Below, piece after piece: positions 7,547-15,742 of a DNA stretch of 36,130 nt. The notes beneath the pieces were generated by a model. The model saw nothing but the letters and a program-made list of their open reading frames with translations, had not been told where the DNA came from and made no database searches. The DNA is from Candidatus Accumulibacter adjunctus (GTDB taxonomy: Bacteria > Pseudomonadota > Gammaproteobacteria > Burkholderiales > Rhodocyclaceae). The stretch spans positions 224-36,353 of the forward strand of contig JFAX01000010.1 in NCBI GenBank assembly GCA_000585015.1, given 5' to 3'. Made by a program: the position numbers and the translations under genes. Position 1 is the stretch's first letter. Each line of letters opens with the position of its first letter.

Positions 7547-8279
7547 AGCGTATCGCCAGTCGCCGCGGATCGGCGCCGAAGAAGTAGCTCGTGCGCAGGC
7601 GCCACATCAGCAGAATCGTCCGCAGGACGCCGTGCCTGTGCCAGCGGCGGGCAGAGGTGCGCACCGGCTGGCGCACGCAGGCCGGGCGCCCTACCCGCTT
7701 CAGGCGCTTCGCCAGCGCGATATCCTCCATCAGCGGCAGATCCGGAAAGCCGCCAACCCGCTCGAAAACCTCGCGGCGAACGAAGACGGCCTGGTCCCCA
7801 GTGGCGATCCCGGTCAGTCGCGAACGCCAGTTCATCGTCCGCTCGACGACGCGCAGCAAGGGCTGCGGACCGTCGATGCGCACGTCGAAGCGGCCCCAGG
7901 CGGCACCGGCGGCCAGCGCAGCGCGGATCAGCTCGGCAGCCGCCGGCGGCAGGCCGGTGTCGGCATGCAGGAAAAGCAGCACCTCGCCGCGGCTGGCGGC
8001 GGCACCGGCGTTCATCTGCGCCGCCCGGCCGCGCGCCGCAGCGAGCACGCGGTCCGCGAGTGGCTGCGCCAGGCGGGGGGTTCCGTCGCTGCTGCCACCG
8101 TCGACCACCAGCAGCTCCGCCCCCTGTCGCCGCAACGCCGCCAGCCCGGCCAGGTGCGCTGCGATCGTCGCGGCCTCGTCGAGCACGGGAACGATCACCG
8201 ACAGCCACCGCGCAGCCAGCGGCGCCATGCCGGGCGGCGCAGCGCTCGCGTCAGTGATTGGGGCAGGCGAACGGGTCAT
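7521..8279 (-). CDS. TIGR04283-type family 2 glycosyltransferase
   Basis: 252 residues, a cytoplasmic GT-A-fold family 2 glycosyltransferase. Visible marks are SVIVPVLDEAATI near the N-terminus, LLVVDGGSSDGT, the QMNAGA and LFLHADT segment holding the DxD-like metal site, ATGDQAVFVRR, and PLMEDIALAKRLKR, which is highly characteristic of the TIGR04283 group. I place the start at the ATG at 8279 because GGAAGGA lies about seven bases upstream. An in-frame ATG at 8303 is possible, and the frame is open further upstream. It overlaps the TIGR04282-type gene, with which it probably works. The acceptor and sugar are unknown. It is the first gene of the minus-strand run that ends with mscS. Confidence 0.88.
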   Translation of the reverse strand: MTRSPAPITDASAAPPGMAPLAARWLSVIVPVLDEAATIAAHLAGLAALRRQGAELLVVDGGSSDGTPRLAQPLADRVLAAARGRAAQMNAGAAASRGEVLLFLHADTGLPPAAAELIRAALAAGAAWGRFDVRIDGPQPLLRVVERTMNWRSRLTGIATGDQAVFVRREVFERVGGFPDLPLMEDIALAKRLKRVGRPACVRQPVRTSARRWHRHGVLRTILLMWRLRTSYFFGADPRRLAIRYGYSPRQD

Positions 8280-8434
8280 CGGCGGATCCTTCCAAAGCCG
8301 CATTATCGCGCAGCCTCGGCCGCGCGAAGGACGCTGTCGGTCGCCTGGTCGCCTGGTCGCCACCTTCGCCGCGTGCCGCGGCGAAGGTGGCCGCCGCTGC
8401 ACCGCGCCTGCAGACCCAGTGAGAAAAAATCCGC

Positions 8435-8462
8435 TTGGCCGCACACTGCTTCAGGGTATAGT
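8435..8462 (+). promoter_or_regulatory. Sigma70-type promoter for the SUMF1-domain gene
   Basis: TTGGCC at 8435-8440, a 16-base spacer, then TATAGT at 8457-8462, with the start codon about 60 bases downstream. The match is good for a GC-rich genome. It lies in the divergent gap between the glycosyltransferase gene and the SUMF1-domain gene. Confidence 0.6.
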
Positions 8463-8527
8463 GTGCCCCGTGCTTCGGCGACTGCTCCCTGAAGAGCTGG
8501 CGCCGCCGCCCATCGCAGCGAAGCCGA

Positions 8528-9358
8528 ATGATGAGCTCCCGTGACCTTCACAGTACCCGCTTGCCAGACGGAGCGGAACTTCCTTTCGCCATCCCCGGCG
8601 CCGAGCGGCAGGCCGATGACGCGTTCGGGCCCCGCCTGACGCTCGCTGTCGGCCACGCCAGGCAGACTTTCCGCTGGATTCCGCCCGGCCACTTCCAGAT
8701 GGGATCGCCGGTCGACGAAGCCGCGCGCGGCAACGCCGAGATCCTGCACGAGGTGACGTTGAGCCGCGGTTTCTGGCTTGCCGACACGGCCTGCACGCAG
8801 GCGCTGTGGATGGCGGTATGGCCCGTCAATCCCAGCCACTTCGCGGACGATCCACGCAACCCGGTGGAGAACGTCGCCTGGCACGACGCGCAGCGCTTCA
8901 TCGGCGAACTCAACCGCCGCCTGCCGGGTGTGCAGGCGCGCCTGCCGAGCGAGGCGGAGTGGGAGTACGCCTGCCGCGCCGGTACGACGACGCCCTTTTC
9001 CTTCGGCACGACCGTATCGACCGACGAGGTGAACTATCACGGCGCCTTCCCCTACCCTGGTGGCGAACCGGGCCCCTCCCGCCAGCGTCCGCTACCGGTC
9101 GCCTCGTTGCCGCCCAACGCGTGGGGACTGCACGAGATGCACGGCAACGTCTGGGAGTGGTGCGAGGACTGGTACGCCGACTACCCGCAGGAGCCGCAGG
9201 TCGATCCGCGCGGCCCGTCCTTCGGCAAGATGCGCGTGCTCCGCGGCGGCACCTGGAGCGACCCCGCACGCTACGCCCGCTCAGCCACCCGCAGCCGCAT
9301 CGAACCGGTCTACCGCCCGCGCAGCACCGGCTTCCGACTGGTCCTGGGTCCCCCCTGA
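8528..9358 (+). CDS. SUMF1/FGE-sulfatase-domain protein lacking the active-site cysteine pair
   Basis: 276 residues with the formylglycine-generating-enzyme fold over about residues 48-274. Strong marks are IPPGHFQMGS (51-60), NPVENVAWHDA (111-121), LPSEAEWEYACRAGT (139-153), GNVWEWCEDWY (206-216) and RVLRGGTW (236-243). True FGEs bind copper through two cysteines shortly after the RGGSW-like motif. Here that segment reads GTWSDPARYARSATRSR with no cysteine, so sulfatase-activating activity is unlikely. No sulfatase gene is in the window. The family also includes iron-dependent oxidases and binding-only domains. No signal peptide is evident. The start is ATG-ATG at 8528/8531 with only a weak RBS. 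It may be expressed on its own from the promoter at 8435-8462. The function is open. Confidence 0.85.
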   Translation: MMSSRDLHSTRLPDGAELPFAIPGAERQADDAFGPRLTLAVGHARQTFRWIPPGHFQMGSPVDEAARGNAEILHEVTLSRGFWLADTACTQALWMAVWPVNPSHFADDPRNPVENVAWHDAQRFIGELNRRLPGVQARLPSEAEWEYACRAGTTTPFSFGTTVSTDEVNYHGAFPYPGGEPGPSRQRPLPVASLPPNAWGLHEMHGNVWEWCEDWYADYPQEPQVDPRGPSFGKMRVLRGGTWSDPARYARSATRSRIEPVYRPRSTGFRLVLGPP

Positions 9359-9442
9359 GGCCTGCGGATGGATCGTCGCCGGCGGCGCCAGCGATGCCCG
9401 GGCGACCGCCAACCGTGGTCCGGCTGCGGCCGCGAGCCGCCG

Positions 9443-9467
9443 GCGCCGCGATCGCGGCGCGCTCTTT
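9443..9467 (+). terminator. Candidate terminator after the SUMF1-domain gene
   Basis: An 18-bp perfect palindrome (9443-9460, centre GATC) is followed by GCTCTTT. It sits 85 bases after the SUMF1 stop codon and before the large signalling gene. The T-run is short, so it is a weak intrinsic terminator at best. Confidence 0.35.
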
Positions 9468-9507
9468 CCGTGCACCGTTGCCAATGGTCCGCTGCCCGCC
9501 GGCAGCG

Positions 9508-9513
9508 TACAAT
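9508..9513 (+). promoter_or_regulatory. Possible -10 box for the CheB-CheR-GGDEF-EAL gene
   Basis: TACAAT in a GC-rich 297-base gap, 142 bases before the start codon. There is no convincing -35 at the right distance. It is included because it is the only AT-rich hexamer of this kind in the gap. Confidence 0.25.
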
Positions 9514-9655
9514 CGCCGCCACTGCACCCGGGCAGCGTGCGTCGCCGGCAGAGGCCACGCCGCAACGGCGGGGAACCGGCGAGCGGCGCCGCCTGTCAGT
9601 CGTTGGGCTGGACAGCCCTTCAGCACACCCTGAAACGGAACTGGAAGAGACCCTG

Positions 9656-12600
9656 ATGAGCATCGCCAGCGAAGAAGAACCGAAGAGGAGGCGTGCAAGC
9701 GTACGACGTGCGGCGGTGAGTGTGCAGTCCGCCGAGGCCGACGCCCCACCCGCACGCGCTGACGAGCGGCCGTTCATCATCGGCATCGGGGCCTCGGCCG
9801 GCGGTCTCGAGGCGCTGAGCCTGCTGCTGCCGGGCCTGCCGAAGAACCTCGGCCTCAGCTACGTCGTCGTGCAGCACCTGTCGCCCACCTATCGCAGCAT
9901 GATGTCGCAGTTGCTCGGCCGCGAGACGACGATGCCGGTCCGCGACATCGAGGACGGCATGTCGCCGGAACCGAACACCGTCTACATCACGCCGCCGAAT
10001 CGCAATCTGACGTTGCTGAGTGGCCACTTCCGGCTCGTCGAGCCGGCCCGCGAATCGATGCCGAAGCCGTCCGTGAATCGCTTCTTCGCCTCTCTGGCCG
10101 AGGAAATCGGCGAATCGACGATCGGCATCGTCCTTTCCGGGACCGGTTCCGACGGCGCTTCCGGCATCCATGCGATCAAGGCGGCCGGCGGCTTCACCTT
10201 CGCCCAGGATCCCGACACCGCCAAGTACAGCGGCATGCCACAGTCGGCGATCGACACCGGCAGCGTCGACTGGATCCTGCCGCCCGAGAACATGGGCGCC
10301 GAGATCAGCCTGATCGTCCTCAACCGCGGCCTGATCCCGGTCGCAACGCAGGCGGCGAGCGCTCCGGCGACGCTGAAGACCCTGCTCGGCAAGGTGCGCA
10401 GCCGGACGAAAGTCGATTTCTCGCAGTACAAGGAGCCCACCCTGTGGCGGCGAATCGAGCGGCGCATGGCGGCAAACCATGTCAGCACCCTGCACGACTA
10501 CCTGCAGGTGGTCGACCAGACACCGGTCGAACTCGACAAACTGTGCAAGGACATCCTGATTTCGGTCACCGCCTTCTTCCGCGATACCGATGCCTTTGCC
10601 CGTCTCGACAAGGTGGTTGCCGAGATCCTCGCCGGCAAGCAGCCGGGTGACGACGTCCGCGTCTGGGTTGCCGGCTGTGCGACCGGCGAGGAAGCCTATT
10701 CGCTGGCCATCCTGTTTTCCGAGCGCCTCGGCGCCGCCTTCGACCAGTACCGGCTGCAAATCTTCGCCACCGACATCGATCTCGATGCGATGGCCCTCGC
10801 CCGGCGCGGCGTCTTCGCCGCATCGAGCCTGGCACACATGGACCGTGGCCGTATCCGGGCCCACTTCACGCCACACGGCGATCGCTACGAGATCAACAAG
10901 AACCTGCGCGACGTCGTCATCTTCGCCCGCCAGGACCTGGTGCAGGATCCGCCCTTCCTGCGGCTCGACCTGGTGAGCTGCCGCAACGTCCTGATCTACT
11001 TCCAGAGCGAACTGCAGGCGCGGCTGCTGTCGGTGTTCCATTACGCGCTGAACCCGGGTGGCTATCTCTTCCTCGGCAAGTCGGAGGGAATCTTCCAGCA
11101 GGAAGCGCTGTTCGGGGTCGTGGACAAGGATGGACGCCTCTACCGGCGGCATGGGGTGACCACCCGGCTGCCCTTGCTGCGCAGCGAGATGCAGCCGCCG
11201 GCAGCCGGACTCAACCAGCATCAGAGAGTCGGCAAGCCGACGACGCCGCTGGCTTTCGAGAACATCCTGCTCGAGGCCGCCGGCCGTTACTTCATCCCGA
11301 CCAGCATCCTGATCAACGGCAAGTTCGAGATCCGCCACATCCACGGCGACGCCAGTCGGCTGCTCAATGTCTCGCCGGGCAAGCCGGCCTTCGACCTGAT
11401 CTCCCTCATCCGGCGCGAACTGCGCACCGAGGTGCAGGTGCTCATGCGCCAGGCGCAGGTGAAGCAGACGGTCGCCTATGGACGTCCGCGTCACATCAAG
11501 GCGCTCGACCCCACGCGCGGCGTGCGCCTGTCGGTGCACCCACTGTCGGCGGTCGACAGCGAAACGCTGTTCATGGTCTGCATCGAGTGGATCGTACCGG
11601 CAGCGGGCAAGAACGCGATCGAGGACAGCAACAACGCCAGCGACAAGGAGCTCGAGGATGAGCTCGCGGCAACGCGCGAGCACCTGCAGACCCTGGTCGA
11701 GGAGCTCGAGACCTCGAACGAGGAAATGCAGGCGCTGAACGAGGAGATCCAGGCATCGAACGAGGAAATGCAGGCCTCGAACGAGGAACTCGAAGCTTCG
11801 AACGAGGAACTGCAGTCGACCAACGAGGAGCTGGCGACGGTCAACGAGGAACTGCAGATCAAGACCGCCGAGACGCAGGAACTCAACATCGAACTCGAGT
11901 GCATCCAGAACAGCGTCGATTACCCGCTGCTCGTCCTCGACCGCAACCTCGGCCTGCAGCGTTTCAACAGCGCCGCCGCCCGGCTGTTCAAGCTGAGCGC
12001 GGCGCAGAGCGGCCGTCACCTGCGCGACCTGCAACTGCCGCCAGGCATGCCCGATCTGGTGGCCAGCAGCCGGCAGGTGATCGACACGCAGAATGCGCTC
12101 GACTGCCAGATCGTCAACGCCAACCGCCGCCACTATGCCCTGCACATCGTGCCGCTGTTGCGCGACGTGCAGCGCATCGCCGGCGTCATCCTGCTGTTCG
12201 CCGACAACACCAACCTGTACGAGGTCGAGCGCTCGGCACGCGAGACGCAGGTTCGCTTGCTCGCGGTGATGAACAACTCGGTCTCGCTGATGGCCGTCAA
12301 GGACGCCTCCGGGCGCTACCAGTTCGCCAATCCCAGGTTCGAGGCCACCTTCGGTTTTGCCAGCGGCCACGTCATCGGCAAGACCGACCTGCAGCTCTTC
12401 CCGGCCGAAGTCTGCGACGTCTTCCGCGAGAGCGAGCTCGAAGCGATGCGCCTGCGGCAGGGGATCGAACGTGAGGAAGCGCTGCCGCTGGCGAATGGGC
12501 CGCGGCACTTCCTCGCCGTGCGCTTCCCGCTGCTCGACGACGATGGCGCGATCACCGGCCTCTGCTTCCAGGCCACCGACATCAGCGCCCGCAAGGAAGC

Positions 12601-14275
12601 CGAAGACAGCCTGCGGCTAGCGGCGATGGTCTTCGACCGCGCCTCGGAAGGGGTGATGGTCACCGACACCGAGCAGCGCATCCTGACCGTGAACGATGCC
12701 TTCACCGTGCTCACCGGCTTCACGCGTGAGGAAGTGATCGGCGAGAAACCGAGCCTGTTGCGCTCCAACCTGACGTCGCCCGAGCTCTATCAGGACATGT
12801 GGGAGCGGATCAACCGGCTTGGCGTCTGGCAGGGCGAGATCTGGAACCGGCGGAGGAACGGCGAGCCCTTCCTCGAGTGGTTGTCGATCAACACGGTCAA
12901 GGACGAGACCGGCAAGGTGGTGAACTATGTCGGCATGTTCAGCGACATCACCAAGGTGCGCGAGTCGCAGCAGCGCATCGAGTACCTGGCGACGCACGAC
13001 GAGCTGACCGGGTTGCCCAACCGGGCGCTGTTCAACGACCGGCTGCACCTCGCCCTGGCACGCGCCGAGCGGTCGGGCGAGCACATGGGCGTCGTCTTCA
13101 TCGATCTCGACAATTTCAAGGTGGTCAACGACACGCTTGGCCACGTCACCGGCGACCGCCTCCTGAAGCAGGCGGCAATGCGACTGCTCGACTGCGTCCG
13201 TTCGGAAGACACGGTGGCTCGTCTCGGTGGTGACGAGTTCGTCGTCCTGCTCGAGTCGACCGACCGCAGGGAAGCGACGCGAACGGCCGAGCGCCTGCTC
13301 GGCGCGCTGAGCGCGAGCTATCATTTCGAGGAACACGAGTGCTTCGTCAGTGCGAGCATCGGCCTCAGCATGTTCCCCGAGGACGCCGCCGACGCCGGCG
13401 CGCTGATGCGCAATGCCGACTCGGCGATGTATCGTGCGAAGGATCACGGCAAGAACGCATTCCGCTTCTTCACCGCGGATCTTGCCCGTCATGCCGCACG
13501 CCGACTCACCCTCGAGGCCGGCTTGCGGCGGACGATCGAGAGCGGGGAGCTGACGGTCTGCTATCAGCCGCAGGTCATCCTCGGCAGCCAGCGGCTGATT
13601 GGCGCCGAGGCACTGGTCCGCTGGCACTACAACGGTGAGACGATCGAGCCGGTCGAGTTCATCCCGGTCGCCGAGCAGAGCAACCTGATCGTCGAACTCG
13701 ACGAGTGGGTTCTCGGCGAGGTCTGCCGCCAAGTCGCGTCGTGGGACGCGGCCGGACTGCCGCCCGTGCGCATCAGCGTCAACATCTCGGCTCGCCATTT
13801 CCGCAAGGAAGGCATGGCCGGCGAACTGATGCGCATCGTCAGCGCGCACGGCGTGGCGCCGCAGCGCCTGTGCATCGAGATCACCGAAGGCGTCCTGATG
13901 GATGTCGACCGTGCCCAGCGAATGCTTGCCGAACTGGTCGCCTGCGGCCTGACGATCAGCATCGATGACTTCGGCACCGGCTTCTCGTCGCTCTCCTACC
14001 TGAAGCGCTTCCCGATCCACGAACTGAAGATCGCTCGCGGCTTCGTCGATGGCATCTCGAGCAGCGCCGACGACCGGGCGATCGGCTCGGCGATCATCGC
14101 CCTGGCGCGCAATCTGGGGATGAGCGTCGTCGCCGAGGGTGTCGAACAGCCCGACCAGCATGCCCAACTCGACGCGTCGGGCTGCGACCACGGACAGGGC
14201 TTCCTCTATTCCCGGCCACTGACGGCCGACGAGTTCGTGCACTGGCTGCAGGAACGCGGGCGTAGTGATGGCTGA
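9656..14275 (+). CDS. CheB-CheR-PAS-GGDEF-EAL hybrid signalling protein
   Basis: 1539 residues from the ATG at 9656, with GGAAGAG about seven bases upstream; the open frame before it is Arg-rich and not protein-like. Domains in order: CheB-type methylesterase about 40-220, with triad S47 (GASAGG), H74 and D166 (GTGSDG) and no receiver domain; CheR methyltransferase about 250-495, with SAM motif AGCATGEEAYS (339-349); a coiled coil at 663-750 with seven tandem 7-residue units; three PAS-like regions about 750-860, 862-981 and 985-1105; GGDEF about 1108-1271 with an intact GGDEF (1191-1195) and inhibitory site RSED (1182-1185); EAL about 1281-1539 with EAL at 1318-1320, DDFGTG at 1437-1442 and AEGVEQ. 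All catalytic motifs look intact, so it may both make and break c-di-GMP. No chemoreceptor, cheA or cheW is nearby and no transmembrane segment is seen. It is probably cytoplasmic and not a classical chemotaxis adaptor. Confidence 0.95.
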   Translation: MSIASEEEPKRRRASVRRAAVSVQSAEADAPPARADERPFIIGIGASAGGLEALSLLLPGLPKNLGLSYVVVQHLSPTYRSMMSQLLGRETTMPVRDIEDGMSPEPNTVYITPPNRNLTLLSGHFRLVEPARESMPKPSVNRFFASLAEEIGESTIGIVLSGTGSDGASGIHAIKAAGGFTFAQDPDTAKYSGMPQSAIDTGSVDWILPPENMGAEISLIVLNRGLIPVATQAASAPATLKTLLGKVRSRTKVDFSQYKEPTLWRRIERRMAANHVSTLHDYLQVVDQTPVELDKLCKDILISVTAFFRDTDAFARLDKVVAEILAGKQPGDDVRVWVAGCATGEEAYSLAILFSERLGAAFDQYRLQIFATDIDLDAMALARRGVFAASSLAHMDRGRIRAHFTPHGDRYEINKNLRDVVIFARQDLVQDPPFLRLDLVSCRNVLIYFQSELQARLLSVFHYALNPGGYLFLGKSEGIFQQEALFGVVDKDGRLYRRHGVTTRLPLLRSEMQPPAAGLNQHQRVGKPTTPLAFENILLEAAGRYFIPTSILINGKFEIRHIHGDASRLLNVSPGKPAFDLISLIRRELRTEVQVLMRQAQVKQTVAYGRPRHIKALDPTRGVRLSVHPLSAVDSETLFMVCIEWIVPAAGKNAIEDSNNASDKELEDELAATREHLQTLVEELETSNEEMQALNEEIQASNEEMQASNEELEASNEELQSTNEELATVNEELQIKTAETQELNIELECIQNSVDYPLLVLDRNLGLQRFNSAAARLFKLSAAQSGRHLRDLQLPPGMPDLVASSRQVIDTQNALDCQIVNANRRHYALHIVPLLRDVQRIAGVILLFADNTNLYEVERSARETQVRLLAVMNNSVSLMAVKDASGRYQFANPRFEATFGFASGHVIGKTDLQLFPAEVCDVFRESELEAMRLRQGIEREEALPLANGPRHFLAVRFPLLDDDGAITGLCFQATDISARKEAEDSLRLAAMVFDRASEGVMVTDTEQRILTVNDAFTVLTGFTREEVIGEKPSLLRSNLTSPELYQDMWERINRLGVWQGEIWNRRRNGEPFLEWLSINTVKDETGKVVNYVGMFSDITKVRESQQRIEYLATHDELTGLPNRALFNDRLHLALARAERSGEHMGVVFIDLDNFKVVNDTLGHVTGDRLLKQAAMRLLDCVRSEDTVARLGGDEFVVLLESTDRREATRTAERLLGALSASYHFEEHECFVSASIGLSMFPEDAADAGALMRNADSAMYRAKDHGKNAFRFFTADLARHAARRLTLEAGLRRTIESGELTVCYQPQVILGSQRLIGAEALVRWHYNGETIEPVEFIPVAEQSNLIVELDEWVLGEVCRQVASWDAAGLPPVRISVNISARHFRKEGMAGELMRIVSAHGVAPQRLCIEITEGVLMDVDRAQRMLAELVACGLTISIDDFGTGFSSLSYLKRFPIHELKIARGFVDGISSSADDRAIGSAIIALARNLGMSVVAEGVEQPDQHAQLDASGCDHGQGFLYSRPLTADEFVHWLQERGRSDG
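11714..11860 (+). repeat. Seven tandem 21-bp coding repeats (coiled-coil linker)
   Basis: The DNA encodes seven successive 7-residue units of the form xNEEhxx, where x varies and h is hydrophobic (M, I or L): SNEEMQA, LNEEIQA, SNEEMQA, SNEELEA, SNEELQS, TNEELAT and VNEELQI. They fall at residues 687-735 of the hybrid protein. The heptad length fits a parallel signalling helix between the CheR and PAS parts. AACGAGGA recurs at exact 21-base spacing, so unit number could change by slippage. Confidence 0.9.
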
Positions 14276-14308
14276 CCGGGTGCTGCGGCCGGCAGCGCGA
14301 CGTCAGCC
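14270..14308. other. Nested hairpin between convergent genes
   Basis: Outer arms are GGCTGAC at 14270-14276 and GTCAGCC at 14302-14308, with an inner 5-bp stem (GCTGC/GCAGC). The hairpin overlaps the stop codon of the hybrid signalling gene. No T-run follows, so a terminator role is uncertain. The rest of the 14276-14458 gap shows nothing. Confidence 0.3.
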
Positions 14309-14458
14309 AAGCAAGCGACGCAGCGCCGGATGCAACGCCGCTGAGTCATACGCTCGCTGCCGGCGACGCGATCGTCGCGCTGGCTGGTGAGCGGGATCGC
14401 TTCGCTCTGGCGAACTGCCCGCGGCGCGTTGGCTGCCGGGGGCACGGGCGGCCGTTCT

Positions 14459-14989
14459 TCAGTTGCTGCCCGGGATCGAGTTTCCTTCGCCGACGGATGA
14501 TTCCGGAACGGGGTTTTCCTGCAGGTGCTGCTCGATGCTCTCGACCAGACCTTGCGCCGCGTCCTCGATCATGTCGAGGACGAGGTCGAAACCATGGCCG
14601 AGGCCATAATACGGATCGGGAACTTCGTCGTCATCGAAGCTCTTCGAATAGCTCATCAGCAAGCCGAGGCGGTCGTGCTTCTCTGGTGGACAGATGCGCT
14701 TGAGGACATCGAGGTTGTTGCGGTCCATGGCGAGGATCTGGTCGAAATAGTCCAAGTCCTGCAACGCGACCTTGCGCGCCCGCATCTCCGAAAGGTCGTA
14801 ACCGCGCACCGCAGCTGCGCGCTGCGTTCGCGGGTCGGGTGCCTCTCCGGCATGGTAGCCATGCGTGCCAGCCGAATCGACTTCGACCCGGTCCTCGAGG
14901 TTCTTCTGTCGCAAGACATGGCGGAGCACCCCTTCTGCCGTCGGCGATCGACAGATGTTTCCCATGCAGACGAACAGAACCTTGATCAC
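14459..14989 (-). CDS. Low-molecular-weight protein-tyrosine phosphatase
   Basis: 176 residues if started at the GTG at 14989, which gives the usual N-terminus (V/M)IKVLFVCMGNICRSP; an ATG further up (15034) would add 15 unrelated residues. This cytoplasmic enzyme removes phosphate from phosphotyrosine. The P-loop C(X)5R is C8-MGNIC-R14 followed by S15, and the general-acid aspartate is in the DPYYG segment (VPDPYYG). The C-terminus runs about 15-20 residues past the usual family length and is polar. No tyrosine kinase or capsule export gene is near, so the substrate is unknown. It is convergent with the hybrid signalling gene. Confidence 0.9.
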   Translation of the reverse strand: MIKVLFVCMGNICRSPTAEGVLRHVLRQKNLEDRVEVDSAGTHGYHAGEAPDPRTQRAAAVRGYDLSEMRARKVALQDLDYFDQILAMDRNNLDVLKRICPPEKHDRLGLLMSYSKSFDDDEVPDPYYGLGHGFDLVLDMIEDAAQGLVESIEQHLQENPVPESSVGEGNSIPGSN

Positions 14990-15315
14990 CTTCAGTTTTC
15001 CGGATACCGTGAAGCCCGCCTCTGCTCGATGCACCCCCGACGGCGACGGCCGGAGAGCGCGTGTCCGGCTGCAGGCGGAGGTGGCGAAGGCGTAATGATC
15101 GGCGGAAACGGTTTTCAGCGCAACAGCGAAGCGTCAGTCCGCCATCGGATCGGGTACTCGCCGGCGGCGGTGGCTCGGCCTGTCCGACGAGCGTGCGCGC
15201 CTGCCGACTCGACTGGCCCGAGTACCGGCGCGCGGGAAGGCGCGACAGCAACCCAGCGGGCTGTCTATAATTCACGCTCCACTTCGACAGCTCGCACAGC
15301 ACAGGAGGAATCACG
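14990..15315. other. Intergenic region, divergent promoters expected
   Basis: 326 bases between the phosphatase and the alanine-rich protein. Apart from the -10-like box at 15266-15271 and the RBS before 15316, I see no gene, repeat or structured element. The phosphatase promoter should lie here, but I could not identify it. Confidence 0.4.
15242..15271 (+). promoter_or_regulatory. Promoter of the alanine-rich small protein
   Basis: A perfect TATAAT at 15266-15271, with GCGACA (15242-15247) as a partial -35 at an 18-base spacing. The gene starts 45 bases downstream after a near-perfect AGGAGGA ribosome site, which suggests strong expression. Confidence 0.55.
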
Positions 15316-15714
15316 ATGAGCATTCTGGATCAGGCCAAGGAAGCTGCTGCGGCAGCGCTCGAAAAGACGATCGAAGTTGCCGGATCGGCCGCCGAGGCGG
15401 TCGGGGAAGCGGGCGCCAAGGCGAAGGAGCTGGCGGAGGAAGCAGGTGCCGCCGTCGCCGAAGGTGTGAGCGCGACCGCCGGCAAAGCAATCGAGCTTGC
15501 GACCGAGGCCGTCGATAGCGGCAAGGAACTCGGTGCGACGCTGCTCGACGAGGCAAGCGGGTTGCTTGAGCGGTCGCGCGCAGCTCTCGCCCAGGCTGGC
15601 GAAAGCCTCGTCGGCGGCAGCTCGGAAAGCGACACAAGCGGCCCGGAGGGCAGCAGCGGCCGTGCGGGAGGATCTGCCGGCGGTGCGGCGGAGGACACCG
15701 CCAACAAGGGCTGA
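15316..15714 (+). CDS. Alanine-rich helical small protein (LEA/apolipoprotein-like), 132 aa
   Basis: 132 residues, unrecognised as a named family. The first ~100 are dominated by Ala, Glu, Lys, Gly and Val in amphipathic helical register (for example KAKELAEEAGAAVAEG). The last ~30 are a Gly/Ser/Ala/Glu-rich disordered tail. There is no signal peptide, membrane segment or cysteine. Such composition is seen in late-embryogenesis-abundant-like, phasin-like and YtxH-like proteins, and I cannot choose between them. AGGAGGA about seven bases before the ATG and a perfect TATAAT upstream argue for a real, well-expressed gene. It is convergent with der (28 bases apart). A stress-protective or granule-associated role is speculation. 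Confidence 0.7.
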   Translation: MSILDQAKEAAAAALEKTIEVAGSAAEAVGEAGAKAKELAEEAGAAVAEGVSATAGKAIELATEAVDSGKELGATLLDEASGLLERSRAALAQAGESLVGGSSESDTSGPEGSSGRAGGSAGGAAEDTANKG

Positions 15715-15742
15715 GCGCTCGCGACGATGCCGGGACGACCGC

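Noticed and set aside
6893-8279. Arsenosugar biosynthesis pair
   Set aside because: The families carry that name, but no arsS/arsM-type gene is present, so the pathway is not supported.
9620-12508. 962-codon open frame antisense to the CheB-CheR gene
   Set aside because: Low-complexity composition and no motifs, while the other strand encodes clear catalytic domains.
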